A stretch of DNA of 64,000 nucleotides from Costus lasius. Lineage: Eukaryota > Streptophyta > Magnoliopsida > Zingiberales > Costaceae. Positions 21,230-32,390 of this stretch are shown here, in pieces. Position 1 is the first letter of the stretch; each line of letters starts with the position of its first letter. The stretch covers positions 9,734,001 through 9,798,000 of the forward strand of contig JANVAS020000203.1 of assembly GCA_027563935.2 (NCBI GenBank), read 5' to 3'. Under the pieces are notes generated by a model. The model ran no database searches. It worked only from the letters and a program-made list of their open reading frames with translations, and was not told where the DNA came from. A program made the translations under genes and the position numbers.

Positions 21230-21723
21230 GATAATCCCTTTATGAAGTAAATTAAGTCTTTATCTTGATAAGATTAGTCTAACGACCTTTTATTTAAATC
21301 TAGTTATTGAAATCAAGGTGGATGAAACCCTAGTCCCATTTTCTCTCTGATTATCTTTTAGCGTACTTTTCTTGCATAGTTTACTTCCATTATATTCGAT
21401 TTGCTTAGCTAGTGAGAATACAATTATTTGGTACTTAACAATAAGGTCTCTGTGGGATCGATACTTTTCATTATTACTTCGAGTATCTGTGCACTTGCAG
21501 ACACTATAAGTTTAGGGACAACAAGTTTTTGGAGCCGTGTCAGGGAGTGACAGTCCCTGTATGCCAACGCTTTGGTTTTGGCTGCGACACCTAAAACAAG
21601 TCTACCTACTTGTATTTATAAGTGTGTCCTTTCGGATCACATCACCCTGTAGGTTCTTCAGACGTTGGCAGTGATGACATATCCCATGGACCATCCTGAG
21701 GTCCTAGGGCATAAACACTAACA

Positions 21724-21804
21724 TACTCTTCATGAAAAAAAAAACAAAATCTCAATCTTGTTAGCATGTGCAACTTGTGGCCGAGTGTTCCTTTGTCTTG
21801 ACCT
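21724..21804. other. Unassigned sequence between elements B and F
   Basis: Short spacer with an A-run; includes the left TSD of F (GACCT, 21800-21804). Together with 24420-24591 it forms the pre-insertion sequence. No recognisable feature. Confidence 0.4.
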
Positions 21805-24419
21805 TGTAAGATCCGGAAATTTAATAGCAGGTAAGAAAATAAAATTTTGATTATCTAGCATTTTTGTGGAATTTTTATGAGATAATGCCTTGATTTATGT
21901 ATTTTCCTGCAATGTAAAAATATGTGTCGCGGAGAGGATTCGAACCTGCGACTTAAGGCGTAGATTGTGTGTGCTGCGTACCACTAGGCTAGTGGTGTTT
22001 ATCAGTTAGAAAAGGGTAAGAGCCCTTGATAAGGGTGAGGTGGAGAATAACTGATACTAAAGGGTTATTGGATCTTCCACTTATGTTAAGCTATTGGGTT
22101 TGGATCCTTGGAGGCTTAGTGGGTAGAAAACTAAAACCTTAGAGGGATCCATATTCTCACTCACGATCTCCCTCTTTGCTCACGATTTTCTCCCTTGGTG
22201 AAGGTGGCGGCTTGCTTCCTTCTCTCTTCTCCTCCTCTTGTGGCCGGCGGCGAGTGGTGGTGGAGGCGGTTTCCGGCGACTCTTGCCGGCGATCCTTGTG
22301 TGCTTCCGGCGACGCGTGTGTGGCGTGAGGGCATGGCTTGGAAGAACCGAAATCAAGTGAGTGGATCTTCTCTTCTACCTAGTTCACGTAAATAGGGATT
22401 GTTGCTTGTTTTAGAGAAGATGAATGCTTAGAACTATGACATGATCTCTTGATTTCAAAGTTGTGTATGTTTCCTTGTTTTTCCCCAAATTTCGAAACCC
22501 TAGTTTGCATAAAAATTAGGGCTTTTCATCTCTAAGACTTCTAATCATCAATTAGACCATGATTAATCATGTATGTGACCTTAGATTTTTCAATTGCATG
22601 AAGATTAGGGCTTAATTGAGAATTTCGCCCCTTCTTCATGAAATTGCGCCCAAACGTAAGGGTAAAAATTGGGGCAAACCTGATTTTTATGAAATTAGGT
22701 ATATGAGGACTCTACCGTATTTTTTTGGGAATTTTTGGAAATAAAAGTTTCTGTTGACTGAAATTGACCTAGGGGTAATTCGGTAAATTTGCTAGTTAAA
22801 TCGGGGGAAAACTTGAAATTACGAATCTAAGGATCATGAGGGACGTAATGACTATTTTTACGAAATTTTTGGATGAGTTTTCCTGCATGACTTAAACTTT
22901 GAACTAGGGGCATTTCTGTCTTTTGTTATAAGAACTAGGAGAAAACTATGAATCTGTGATATCCTGTATTTATGTTATCTGCGGATGAAATTTGGTAAAT
23001 TTTCTGTATTAGTATGTATTTTTAGTTGAATGTTGTATGTAGAAAGTAGTGATGTGAAATATTGATTGATAACCTTGGATGATAACTTAGAAAAAGTTAA
23101 ACCATGTTTGCATGAAATTTAAGGACCTTTCCTGAACTTGATTGATGTGATGTTCGAGACAATGTTTGTGTTGTATGCACTCGATAAGGGTCCTAGGCTT
23201 GAGTGGACTGAACCTAAGGGTCAACTAGAGCACTCAGTGAACAGTCATTCTGATTTGGGGTTGGGGAATCCACCCAACCTATTCCGATTTGTTTCCGGTA
23301 ATGGAGGGACTGTTCTAGAGTCTAGTGACCAGGTTAGAGGTTCAGGTTCCCGGTTTGTGTTAAGAGTATTTTGTCCAAGTGATAAACCTTTTGAGAGTTG
23401 GGTGTTTGAAACAAAGTGCCACGTCTTGGTCAGACGGGGGCCACCTCTTGAATTCATTCACCTTCTGTTCTGTTCTGTTTGTGTTCCCGGTAAGGGGGTG
23501 CGGTTGAGTGTCGTAGAGCAAAGTACCACGTCGTGACCTGGCGGGGGCCACCTCTTGAATCTACGCCTCACCATTGTTTGTTGCAAGTTACTCTCAGTGC
23601 CTTGACGAGGGCCAGGTTGGACCCTTGGGGTCAATTCTGAATTACTGGACATTAGTTGTGTGATCCTAAGTCTGTTAGCCGGATAGGCTGTTTTGTGTCT
23701 GGTTGCCCGAGGTTGTGGGTGTATTGTTCTCTGATCACGATTGTAATTTATGGTTTTTGGTTTTCTTATGTATCATACTTTGACATATTTCGTTAAAAGC
23801 TTTGAAAAGATATCTGCATCTATTTTTGATTGTATATTAGTGGATGGTCGAACGAGACTATCTACTCACTGAGCCGTGTAGCTCATTCCACGATATTTCC
23901 AGATGCAGGACAGGAGCCTACAGCGTGAGCGAATGTTTAGTTTTCTGACTTGATATTTTGGGGCCTGCGAGCCTGTGCTATTTTGAGGGCCGGATGTGGC
24001 CGGAGTTTTTATGATTTTATTTATTGACATGTTAGCCGGATGTGGCTGTTAGTTTTCGACTACTGAGATATTGTTGCCGGGTTGGCATTTGGTTTTGATA
24101 CGTCTGTTAAACCGAGGGCTTAAGCCTGTTTTCGGTGAATTCTATTTTGTTCAGTGTTATTTGATTATTGTGATTTATTAGTTTGATGTTGTGATAAATA
24201 TTAAGAGTTTTGATTTCGAAATGGTATGTTTCAGCTTGTGTTTATGGAGCATGTACAGGAATTTCCTTAGCTTTTCTGGGGACATGCTGCCGAAATTTTC
24301 CGAATCGTTTTCCGTAAGCTATCATTCCCTAGCATCTGTCTTGTTGTTTTGTGTGTGACGTTCCCTATTCTTCCGCGGTTTCTGTCTGTGATTGGGCTTT
24401 ATTCTGAGGGGATGTTACA
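21805..24419. repeat. Solo LTR, family F (2.6 kb)
   Basis: Starts TGTAAGATCC and ends GGGGATGTTACA, with perfect TSD GACCT (21800-21804 and 24420-24424). No PBS, coding region or second LTR. Its length suggests a Ty3/gypsy source, but the family is not recognised. Contains a ~42-bp direct repeat (about 23412 and 23519) with the core CGGGGGCCACCTCTTGAAT, and a tRNA-like A-box/B-box pair. ORFs 22195-22395 and 23138-23536 are unsupported. Confidence 0.82.
21936..21991 (-). other. tRNA-like A-box/B-box pair (relic)
   Basis: On the minus strand TAGCCTAGTGG (21981-21991) matches a pol III A box and GGTTCGAATCC (21936-21946) is a perfect B box, 56 nt end to end, the geometry of a tRNA gene. The implied acceptor arms do not pair and the T stem has a mismatch, so this is not a functional tRNA; it may be a tRNA-derived relic inside the LTR. 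Confidence 0.5.
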
Positions 24420-24591
24420 GACCTCCATCTTCCTTCCTCCTTCAAGCGCTGCTCGTGAGTGTGTGAGGCTGAAGGCTGACATGAACGCACCATTCCATCT
24501 TTGAAACATTTCGGCTAAGGAACTGAAGATTTGAACAAGAACCCCTAAGGACCTTATTGTTTGTAGTTTATAGAGGGCTTGTCGGCTTTGT
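24420..24591. other. Unassigned sequence left of G1
   Basis: 24420-24424 is the right TSD of F. The rest has no match elsewhere in the window that I can see. The true 5' edge of the G1 LTR may lie within it, for example near a TGTAGT at about 24562, but this could not be fixed. Confidence 0.35.
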
Positions 24592-24944
24592 ATTCTGCCC
24601 CCTCTTATTCTATTGATTGTAATGGCCTGTTAAAATTCCCTCTATTCTTAACCTCATTGCCGAAAGTTAGAAGCAGCGGGTGCCGGGGATTCAGAGAAAG
24701 GGGTCTTGGACCCCTTCCCTAAAGGGGGCCGCAGGTAATCTTCAACCAAGTAGGATAGTTCACTTCTTAGGTTGCATGCTAGATATCCGGATTATTATGT
24801 TTTCAAATTGCTTGCGCATAAACACTGTTACTGTTTTGTTAGTTACCATTGCCATGCTATCTCTTAATCCATTTGCGCCTCCTTAATCCAGTAACATAGA
24901 GCTACATACCTTTGGCAAAAATCCTTGGGATTTCTCCTACATCA
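24592..24944 (+). repeat. 5' LTR (3' part) of G1
   Basis: Matches 60389-60739 with moderate divergence, from CCCTCTTATTCTATTGATTG through CTCCTACATCA. The upstream edge is ambiguous because the copies stop aligning. Confidence 0.75.
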
Positions 24945-24945
24945 G

Positions 24946-24957
24946 TGGTATCAGAGC
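24946..24957 (+). other. G1 primer binding site
   Basis: TGGTATCAGAGC, one base after the LTR end; complementary to initiator tRNA-Met. Confidence 0.9.
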
Positions 24958-26582
24958 AAGCCTAGGGTGCTCTAGAATTTGCGCAATTAAATCTGGATCT
25001 GTTTTCTGAACATAAATCTGAATCTATTTTCTGAAACGATTTCCTGAAGTTTTCTGAGTCTCTCTCGTTCTAAGTTCTGCTATCCAGATAACCTTTGTAG
25101 TCCACAACTTGTAATTCATATAGCTCTGTGAAAGTTTAGCTTTAAAATTCTGATGATACCTTGCTACAATTCTGTTTCTGGAACCTTGTGGGATCTCTGT
25201 TTCTCAACTCGTGGTTTTCTGTTTTGAACTTCTAAACCGTGAGAACCCTCACAAGCTATCTTACTAATAGATAATTTAAAAGGGCTCTCTACCTACATAG
25301 TTCTTGGTCAGAGTCGGAAACATTGCTGCTGACCAGGCTCCGCGTTGTTTTTTTTTTCTATCTGCTGATCTGTGAATTCTGGAATCACCTCTGAATCTCT
25401 GCAAACTGACTGAGTTTTGAAACCTATTATGATCTAGAACTGAACCTGAAACTTTCTGACGTAATAGATAGATTTCAGGGTCTTCTCAGGCTGTACAACA
25501 TCAGATCACAACAAGACACCATTACTGTTCATCTTTGGCAGCGTGAAGGGGAGGCTGGAAATTTCTGAAACTAATGTTGCTTACCAGCCGACCCTCTCTG
25601 ATCTAATTTCTTTGTGCCTATTTGGAGATCTTTGGAGAATATCTAAATTCATAGATAGGCTTCAAGACCCTCTCCCTTTGGATCCACATAACCAAAACAC
25701 AGCAGAAAACAAATGCTGTTAGGTTTGGAAATTTTAAGGGAAAGCTAAAACTTCCTTTTCTAATTTCTCTGTTGATTTTCTTCTGATTCCTTGCATTGAA
25801 TTCTTCTGAATATTGCATGAAAGCTTCTATAGATTACCTCAACTACTAGATAAGCGGTAGAACTTTCTAAACTAAATAAGTTGTGAGCCTTGTAAGTGCC
25901 ATTACAAGGGTCACTAAACTTATAAGTTCAATCTGAATTTTGTGTTCTCTGTCTTCTAGTAATTTTGAGTGTTCTGTGCCATTGATTTCTGATAATTCTA
26001 GTGACATCTAAGCTTGGAACCTAAGTAGTACTATCAGTCATATAGTTGCTGGGATGGTTGCCATAATTTCTGGTGAAGTTGGCTAAGGATAAACCCCTCA
26101 ACCCAAATCAGTTTGCTGAAATTATGCTCATTGTTGACTGATTTTTCTAATTCTGCTTTCTGAAGCTTTGCTGTATTTCTGGATTTTTGCACTTCACTTC
26201 TGTTTGCTGATCAAGAGGCCCTGCCAACTATCTAACTAATAGATAAGTTTCAGGCTTCAAGCTACGCAAGTTCAGTGCAGCAACTGCATTACTGCAGAAA
26301 CTGAACATTGCTACTGTAGCTTACCGTGGCATTTCCTAGATTGAATTTCAGTATCTCATATTTAATTTCCTGGAACTTGCTTGAAACTTCCTGACCTTCC
26401 AGTTATCTAAGTAATAGATAGCGCTCAGGTCTTTCGGCTGTATCAGTGTCAGGCACAAGTCAACGCAGTACTGTGGGTGAATTTGGAGCCAAGAACACCA
26501 CTGTTCATTGCCAGATTTGTTTGTGATTCTGTTTTCATAGCTGTGTTTGTTTCTTGAAAATGATAAACACAAGGAGCAGAGT
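24958..26582 (+). other. G1 leader with ~190-bp degenerate tandem repeats
   Basis: Non-coding. A TAATAGATA core recurs at 25268, 25465, 25652, 25847, 26240 and 26415, intervals of 197, 187, 195, 393 (twice ~196) and 175 bp, each followed by a TTTCAGG-like string and a CTCT or CTTC tract. The leader resumes at 49162 after G2; 26578-26582 is the first copy of the AGAGT duplication. Confidence 0.7.
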
Positions 26583-28497
26583 TGATGTAGGGGGGGGGAA
26601 GCGTGGAGTAAAACTACTGATGCAAAGCTCAATTATTTATTTTTTGAATTTTTATAAAATGTCAAATTTCACAAAACGACTAGAATTTAGTGCTACATAA
26701 AAGTATTATTTATGAAAAGTTGCTATGTCTTTATGGGAAATCCATAAATCCAAAATTTGATCCAATTAAACTAAGAGCTAGTACTAAACTAGTTCTTTTA
26801 AATCCAATAAAAATCAGATGGTGAGGGGCTATCAAGCATGTATAATAACTGCAGCAATATAGTTAGTCAGATTGGTAAGTTAAGACCGCACAGAATTGTT
26901 TCAGATTGCAGACTTTGCATAGCCTTTTAGGTTTAACTATTGCATCTGGGTATGCATCAACTATTCCTCATGAAAGAGCAAGATGCGTGCATCATTATCT
27001 GACCATGGTTGAAGACCTTAGTTACACCGATTGCTTAAGGTACCTACAACAAATACACTAATCAGATTAGTTCATAATACAATTGCAGGATTTATTTCAG
27101 ACATCAAAATATGTCATGTTTCCCATAATCATCCATGCACTGTTGGATTGAACCGAGTTATCCGGATGATAGATGAAGATACGTGCTTCCGTGTGGTGCC
27201 AAATGTTAAGAATTTTGTTGCACTAAATTCTTAAAGTAGCTGCAAGAACAAGCTTAATCAGATTAGAAAACAGATAACATAAGTAGGAAGCTTAAAAGGA
27301 GATCAGAAACAGGGGACACAAAGTTTGCGCAGTTTGTCGATGCTGTAGGGTGGTTTGCTTGTCGGAGGCAATGGAGGCGAAGGGAAAGACGAGGAGGCGT
27401 CGATTTCGTCAGAGCACCGACGGCTGGTGTTGGGACAAGGCGAGGATGGCAGCACTGGCGGAGGCAGAGATACGCTGTTCAGCAGAACAGGGGAGTAGCG
27501 ATTTGAGCAGAGGTCGCCGGCGATCGTCCGGTGATGCACCAAATCAAAACCTGCTACCATTGGAGATTGCTGTGATGATGGTGGAGAGGTGGACGGAGTT
27601 TCGGGTCGAGTGGTGGCCAGTCAGAGGAGGACGACGGTGAAAGGCGGGACTAGGGCGGAAACAGGGGAACACATATGTGTTTCGATTCCGGTGATCGTTG
27701 CAACGGATGGACGGATGCCGGAGGCAGAGGGTTAATCACGGGATGGAGGAGTGGTGGCCAAAATCTCGTGGAGATCCGGCCGGCAGATCGTTGGCGGCGA
27801 GTAACAGAGAGTTTGAGGGGAAAAAAGAGATTAGAGAAGAGAGGAAGAGAGAGGGCTCGGCCCTAGAAGGGGGAGAGCGGAAAACTAGGTGACACAAGCA
27901 CCTCAGAGGAGAAAGGAGACATCTGATTCCATCGGAAGAAAACCATTTCCAAAATTCATTCAACTTCAAGTCTGTCGATTACAATCTTGCAGGGGATACA
28001 AATACGCAAAATAGAGAGACGTTGTGGGCGACGTTAGAAATATTGCAGACAATTGTGCTGTTTCCTTCTTTGGCAGCAAGGAACCGTTGGAGGAGAAGTG
28101 AACGTTGCAGCTTCCATTCTTGAGCAGCAGGGGAACGTTGAAGATTTCCTTCGCAGCAGCTTCCATCTTTGCAAGTGTTCGCTGATTTGGCTGGCGCATC
28201 ACGAGATCCGTATTTGGCTGGAGAAGCTTTCACCCTTAATGAGGATGATCATTGGATGAGGTCCTTGATTGGCTGATTTGAAGCTGAACACTACTGCATG
28301 GCTTCTTTCCTTCATTGCTTGGCGTGGATGCTTGTCACGATTGTGGAACGGCAACTTATTGATATAGTTATTTTCCCATTTATTGAGCTAGCTTTAGGAG
28401 CGAGCTTGCTAGCTTATTTGAGAGCTTGTAAGCCTTTGACTAGGGTACTTGTAGACTCCACTTGTACCTATGTGGCTTATGGTCTCTACCCCCATCA
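26583..28497 (-). repeat. 3' LTR of G2
   Basis: 1915 bp; starts with a G-run after TGATGTA and ends CCCCATCA. Homologous to 30685-32390 plus 48935-49156. The middle (27330-27900) is GC-rich and yields overlapping ORFs on both strands that are not conserved between the LTR copies. Confidence 0.88.
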
Positions 28498-28822
28498 TTT
28501 CTCCCCGGGTGAAAAAAATTCTTCCTTGAAGAATTGTTCTTGCGTTGGTGGAGATGTTCTGGAGAGGCAAAGGTGAATTGTTCCTTCTGAACTTGAAGCT
28601 TCAAATTGTTGTCAGCATCATAGCACATTGTCTTGTGATTCCATATCCATAGTCCAAGCTGCAATTCAGGGACACCTGCATTGAATTCCCTTTCTTGGCC
28701 ATTTTCATTAGTGCACTTGTAATAAGAATTATAGCATCTAAGTGTATTGGAATAATGAAATGAATATGCTCAATTTGAAAAATATCCAAAGCAGTCTTGT
28801 TTAAAGGTTCAACTTGTATGGG
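28498..28822 (-). other. G2 polypurine tract and 3' untranslated segment
   Basis: 28502-28510 complements a GGGGAGAAA-like purine tract beside the LTR. The rest shows no coding or repeat feature. Confidence 0.6.
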
Positions 28823-29821
28823 TTATAAGGGTGCCTTAAATGTGAGACAAGACTCTAGGATCATAGGGTCTTCTAATTCTAAGCTAACTCCGAAGGGTTG
28901 AGGATGAGGATCTAAATCAATTTCTAAAGGATCTAACTTAGATTCAAAGTGAAGCTCATGAAAACCTAAGGATTTGGGTTCAACTTTAGGCTCTCTAACA
29001 GTAGTGCTGATCTCAAGTTGAGAACTTGTGGATATAGGCCCTAAAATTGAAGGTAATGGCTCTATTGGACACTTAGGTTGAGACAAGTCTGAAGTGGTCT
29101 CTATGGGAAACTCAGGGGTAGTTTGACTCTCAGACAAGTCAACTATAGGCTCTTGAGCTAGATGGCTAGACTCAAGTTGAGGACATGTGGGTATGGGCCC
29201 TAAAATTGAAGCTTGAGGTATGGGTTCTACCTCATGGTTTGGCTCTAAGGTTTGCAAAGGGGTTTGCAAAGGGGTTGAACTTTCATCTTCTTTTTGCAAT
29301 AACTGCTCTATAAATTCTCCTAAGATTTGCTTCATCTCTTTAATATCTTTCAACATTTCCTTTGCTTATGTTGACTTTTCATCTTTAGGGTAAACAAAGT
29401 GTTCCAAACCTTTATGAATAAAACTATAACACCAAGGTTTTGTAAAATAATATCCTTGAAAATCATGCATAAATTATTTCCCTAATAAAATGTCAAAATC
29501 ATCTAGTCCTATAACGTCACACCATATTTTGATTTTCATACCATCTAATTGAATAGGAACTAGACATTGGTGGTCAACTATAGTGATAAACTCATGATTG
29601 TCCCAAGTTATGTAGTATGGGTGGTTGTGTTTCTCTAAGATGAGTCCAAATCGTTCAGCCACCCTAAGTGTTATGGCATTAAAGCTAACTTGATGATGTA
29701 TAACAGTTCTAATCTTATGGTCTTCACACCAAACAAAAGTAGTGAAACTATTAGGTCTAAGGGTGAGTCTTTGATATCCATCTCTAGAAAAGATTAAGTC
29801 TCTTTGATTATACCGACGCAT
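28823..29821 (-). pseudogene. G2 gypsy protease-like domain plus Pro/Glu-rich tail
   Basis: One reading frame with two in-frame stops. The first part (29474-29821, 115 residues) matches the C-terminal half of a Ty3/gypsy retropepsin (HPYYITW, DHQCLVPIQL, WCDVIGLDDFDILLGK); after the first stop, MHDFQGYYF..CYSFIHKG continues the usual post-protease pattern. The catalytic D-S/T-G is replaced by His-His-Gln (residues 42-44), with Phe-Asn-Ala-Ile where gypsy proteases have H-N-F-I. The second part (28823-29356) is a 177-residue Pro/Glu/Ser-rich stretch with an internal duplication (ILGPIPTCPQLE and ILGPISTSSQLE). Non-functional as a protease. Confidence 0.75.
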
Positions 29822-30684
29822 GATAAAACAAGAAACTTAGCAAGTAGGAAATGAATATTGTTTGAATGCAGAATTATAAACAAAACCCAGCAGTAAATCA
29901 GAATTGATTACAGCAAGTTGATGACAGCAGTATGAACAAGGCTGAAAAACAAAATTCATAAATCAAATGCAGAATTTCAGCATCAAATCAATACATCCAA
30001 GGCTGCATGTATAGGTGTTCCAAGCTGAGATATGTAGATGGTTATCCTAGCTGTAGTTTGATAGAGACTCAGTGCAGAAATAAATTTTTTTTTTCAGCAA
30101 GTATAAAAGCAGCAGATCAATGCTAATCCAGAAACAATTTCAGCATTGTATGTTCAGAAAATAATACCAGTTTTGATACACATCATGTGCAGATTTTAAA
30201 ACTCAGAATTCATGTGCAGAATTCAGCGTATGGAGAATATTTCATTAGCCTGCAATTTGATCTAGATACTGTGGAGCGATACGTTGAAAACAAATCAGGA
30301 ATCTCAGAATTTTAATACTCCAGATGCTGCAGAATTTATAAAATAGAGTGGAGTGTGCAGAATTTTGAGAGGCGTTGCAAAAAAATCAAGAAATCTTATG
30401 CAGTTCTATGCACAATTGTTTTCAGTGCAAGCAAACTTTTTTTTAAAAAACCAAACAAACAACAACTAACAAATAACCTCAAGAAACAACCAAACAGGAA
30501 AGCATGTAATTTTTTTTTGTTTTATGCCAACAAACTTCAACTAGCAAATAACTTAAAATATGCAAACAAAATAGCATGAACAACTTGGCAAGAAAGTAAT
30601 TTTTTTTTTATATAAAGCAGTGAGCAAAGCAAAGGATTGTGTGGCAGACAAGAGTTGCCCACAAACCTCGCTCAGATACCAAAC
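29822..30684 (-). other. G2 leader
   Basis: Non-coding, A/T-rich with several A-runs (T-runs in element sense) and many CAGAAT/CAGCA words. No gag was found here, unlike G1. Confidence 0.6.
30670..30681 (-). other. G2 primer binding site
   Basis: Minus strand TGGTATCTGAGC, one base different from the iMet PBS, three bases from the 5' LTR. Confidence 0.8.
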
Positions 30685-32390
30685 TGATGTAGGGGGGGGG
30701 GAAGCGTGGAGTAAAACTACTGATGCAAAATTCAATTATTTATTTTTTGAATTTTTAGAAAATGTCAAATTTCACAAAACGGCTAGAATTTAGTGCTACA
30801 TAAAAGTATTATTTATGAAAAGTTGCTATGTCTTTCTAGGAAATCCATAAATCCAAAATTTGATCCAATGAAATGAAGAGCTAGTACTAAAATAGTTCTT
30901 TTAAATCCAATAAAAATTAGATGGTGAGGGGCTATCAGGCATGTATAATAACTGCAGCAATATAGTTAGTCAGATTGGTAAGTTAAGACTGCATAGAATT
31001 GTTTCAGATTGTAGATTTTGCATAGCCTTTTAGGTTGAACTGTTGGAACTGGGTATGCATCAACTATTCCTCATGAAAGAGCAAGTTGCGTGCATCATTA
31101 TCTGACCAGGGTTTAAGACCTTGGTTACACCGATTGCTTAAGGTACCTGCAACAAATACACTAATCAGATTAGTTCATAATACAATTGCAGGATTTATTT
31201 CAGACATCAAAATATGCCATGTTTCCTATAATCATCCATGCACTGTTGGATTGAACCGAGTTATCCGGATGATAGATGAAGATGCATGCTTCTGTGTGGT
31301 GGCAAATGTTAAGAATTTTGTTGCACTTAATTCTTAAAGTAGCTGCAAGAACAAGCTTAATCAGATTAGAAAACATATAACCGAAGTAGGAAGCATAAAA
31401 GGAGATCAGAAACAGGGGATGGAAAATTTGCGTCGTTTGTCGATGCTGGAGGGTGGTTTGCTTGTCAGAGGCAATGGAGGCGAAGGGAAAGATGAGGAGG
31501 CAACGATTTCGTCGGAGCACCGACGGCTGGTGGTGGGGCGAGGCGAGGATGGCAACACTAGCGGAGGCGGAGACGCGCTGTTCAGCAGAATAGGGGAGTA
31601 GCGATTTGAGCAGAGGTCGCCGGCGATCGTCTAGTGATGCACCAAACCCAAACCTGCTACGATTGGAGATTGTTGTGATGATTGTGGAGAGCTGGACGGA
31701 GTTTTGGGTCGAGTGGTGGCTGGTCGGAGGAGGACGACGGTGAAAGGCGGGACTAGGGCGGAAACAGGGGAACACGTCTGTGTTTCAATTCCGGCGATCG
31801 CTACGGCGGACGGATGGATGCCGGAGGTGGAGGGTTAATCACGGGAAGGTGGAGTGGTGGACGAAATCTCGTGGAGATCCAGCCGGCGGATCGTTGGCGG
31901 CGAGGTTGCGAAGTTTCAAAAATCCTGGGTTGTTATTGCAGGCGTAACAGAGAGTTTGAGGGGAAAAAGGTGATTAGAGAAGAGAGGAAGAGGGAGGGCT
32001 CGGCCCTAGAAGGGGGAGAGCAGAAAACTAGGTGACACAAGCACCTCATAGGAGAAACCATTTACAAAATTCATTCAACGTCAAGTCTGTCAATTACAAT
32101 CTTGCAGGGGATACAAATACGCAAAATAGAGAGACGTTGTGGGCGACGTTAGAGACGTTTTAGACGATTGTGCTGTTTCCTTCTTTGGCAGCAAGGAACC
32201 ATTGGAGGAGACATGAACGTTGCAGCTTCCATTCTTGAGCAGCAGGGGAACGTTGAAGATTTCCTTCGCAGCAACTTCCGTCTTTGCAAGTGTTCGTTGA
32301 TTTGGCTAGTGCATCACGAGATCTGTATTTGGCTGTAGAAGCTTTCACCCTTGATGAGGATGATCATTGGATGAGGTCCTTGATTGGCTT

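Larger units (their letters stand above)
19600..21644. repeat. Family C solo LTR-like unit
   Basis: A 2045-bp unit starting TGATGACACC and ending GGATCACATCA, with perfect TSD CCCTG (19595-19599 and 21645-21649). No coding domain. It holds a degenerate array of palindromic TTACGG..CCGTAA repeats (19858-20225), five GCACGAAAGTGA motifs (21000-21229) and, near the end, TTTTTGGAGCCGTGTCAGGG, which resembles the primer-site neighbourhood of plant Tat/Athila gypsy elements (TGGCGCCGTTGCCGGGGA, from memory). Related copies are at 1-703 and 62731-64000. Solo LTR is the simplest reading; polarity is unresolved. Confidence 0.8.
704..21723 (-). mobile_element. Element B: old nested Ty1/copia retrotransposon
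   Basis: LTRs lie at 704-2421 (3') and 18693-21723 (5', interrupted). A PBS complement sits against the right LTR (18680-18691) and a PPT complement (ATCTCCCAC) against the left one at 2422. The gag start is at 16331 on the minus strand. Flanking pentamers are AACTC (699-703) and TACTC (21724-21728), a 4 of 5 match, so the TSD is decayed or approximate. After removing the insertions E, A1 and C the element is about 7.8 kb. Its LTRs differ at many positions and its gag has several stops, so it is older than the A copies. The remaining pol is mostly unreadable. Confidence 0.85.
18693..21723 (-). repeat. 5' LTR of element B, interrupted and internally deleted
   Basis: Homologous to 704-2421. 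Consists of 18693-19599 and 21645-21723 with the C-family unit in between. After the C unit the text jumps from GTGATGAC straight to ATATCCCATGG, so about 730 bases present in the other LTR are missing. Contains a GGTTCGAATCC B-box-like string at 19247-19257. Confidence 0.85.

Noticed and set aside
699..21728. Perfect TSD for element B
   Set aside because: AACTC and TACTC differ at one base, so only an approximate duplication is claimed.
21936..21998. Functional tRNA gene on the minus strand
   Set aside because: A and B boxes are present but the acceptor arms do not pair and the T stem has a mismatch.
22195..23536. ORFs at 22195-22395 and 23138-23536 as possible plant genes
   Set aside because: They lie wholly within a TSD-flanked solo LTR and show no recognisable domain or splice structure.
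24420..24591. Sequence left of G1 as the other half of element D
   Set aside because: It does not resemble copia RT or RNase H, so the host of G1 could not be confirmed.
31200..31775. 191-residue minus-strand ORF in the G2 5' LTR
   Set aside because: The equivalent stretch of the 3' LTR (27100-27700) does not keep the frame; composition is that of a GC-rich LTR core.
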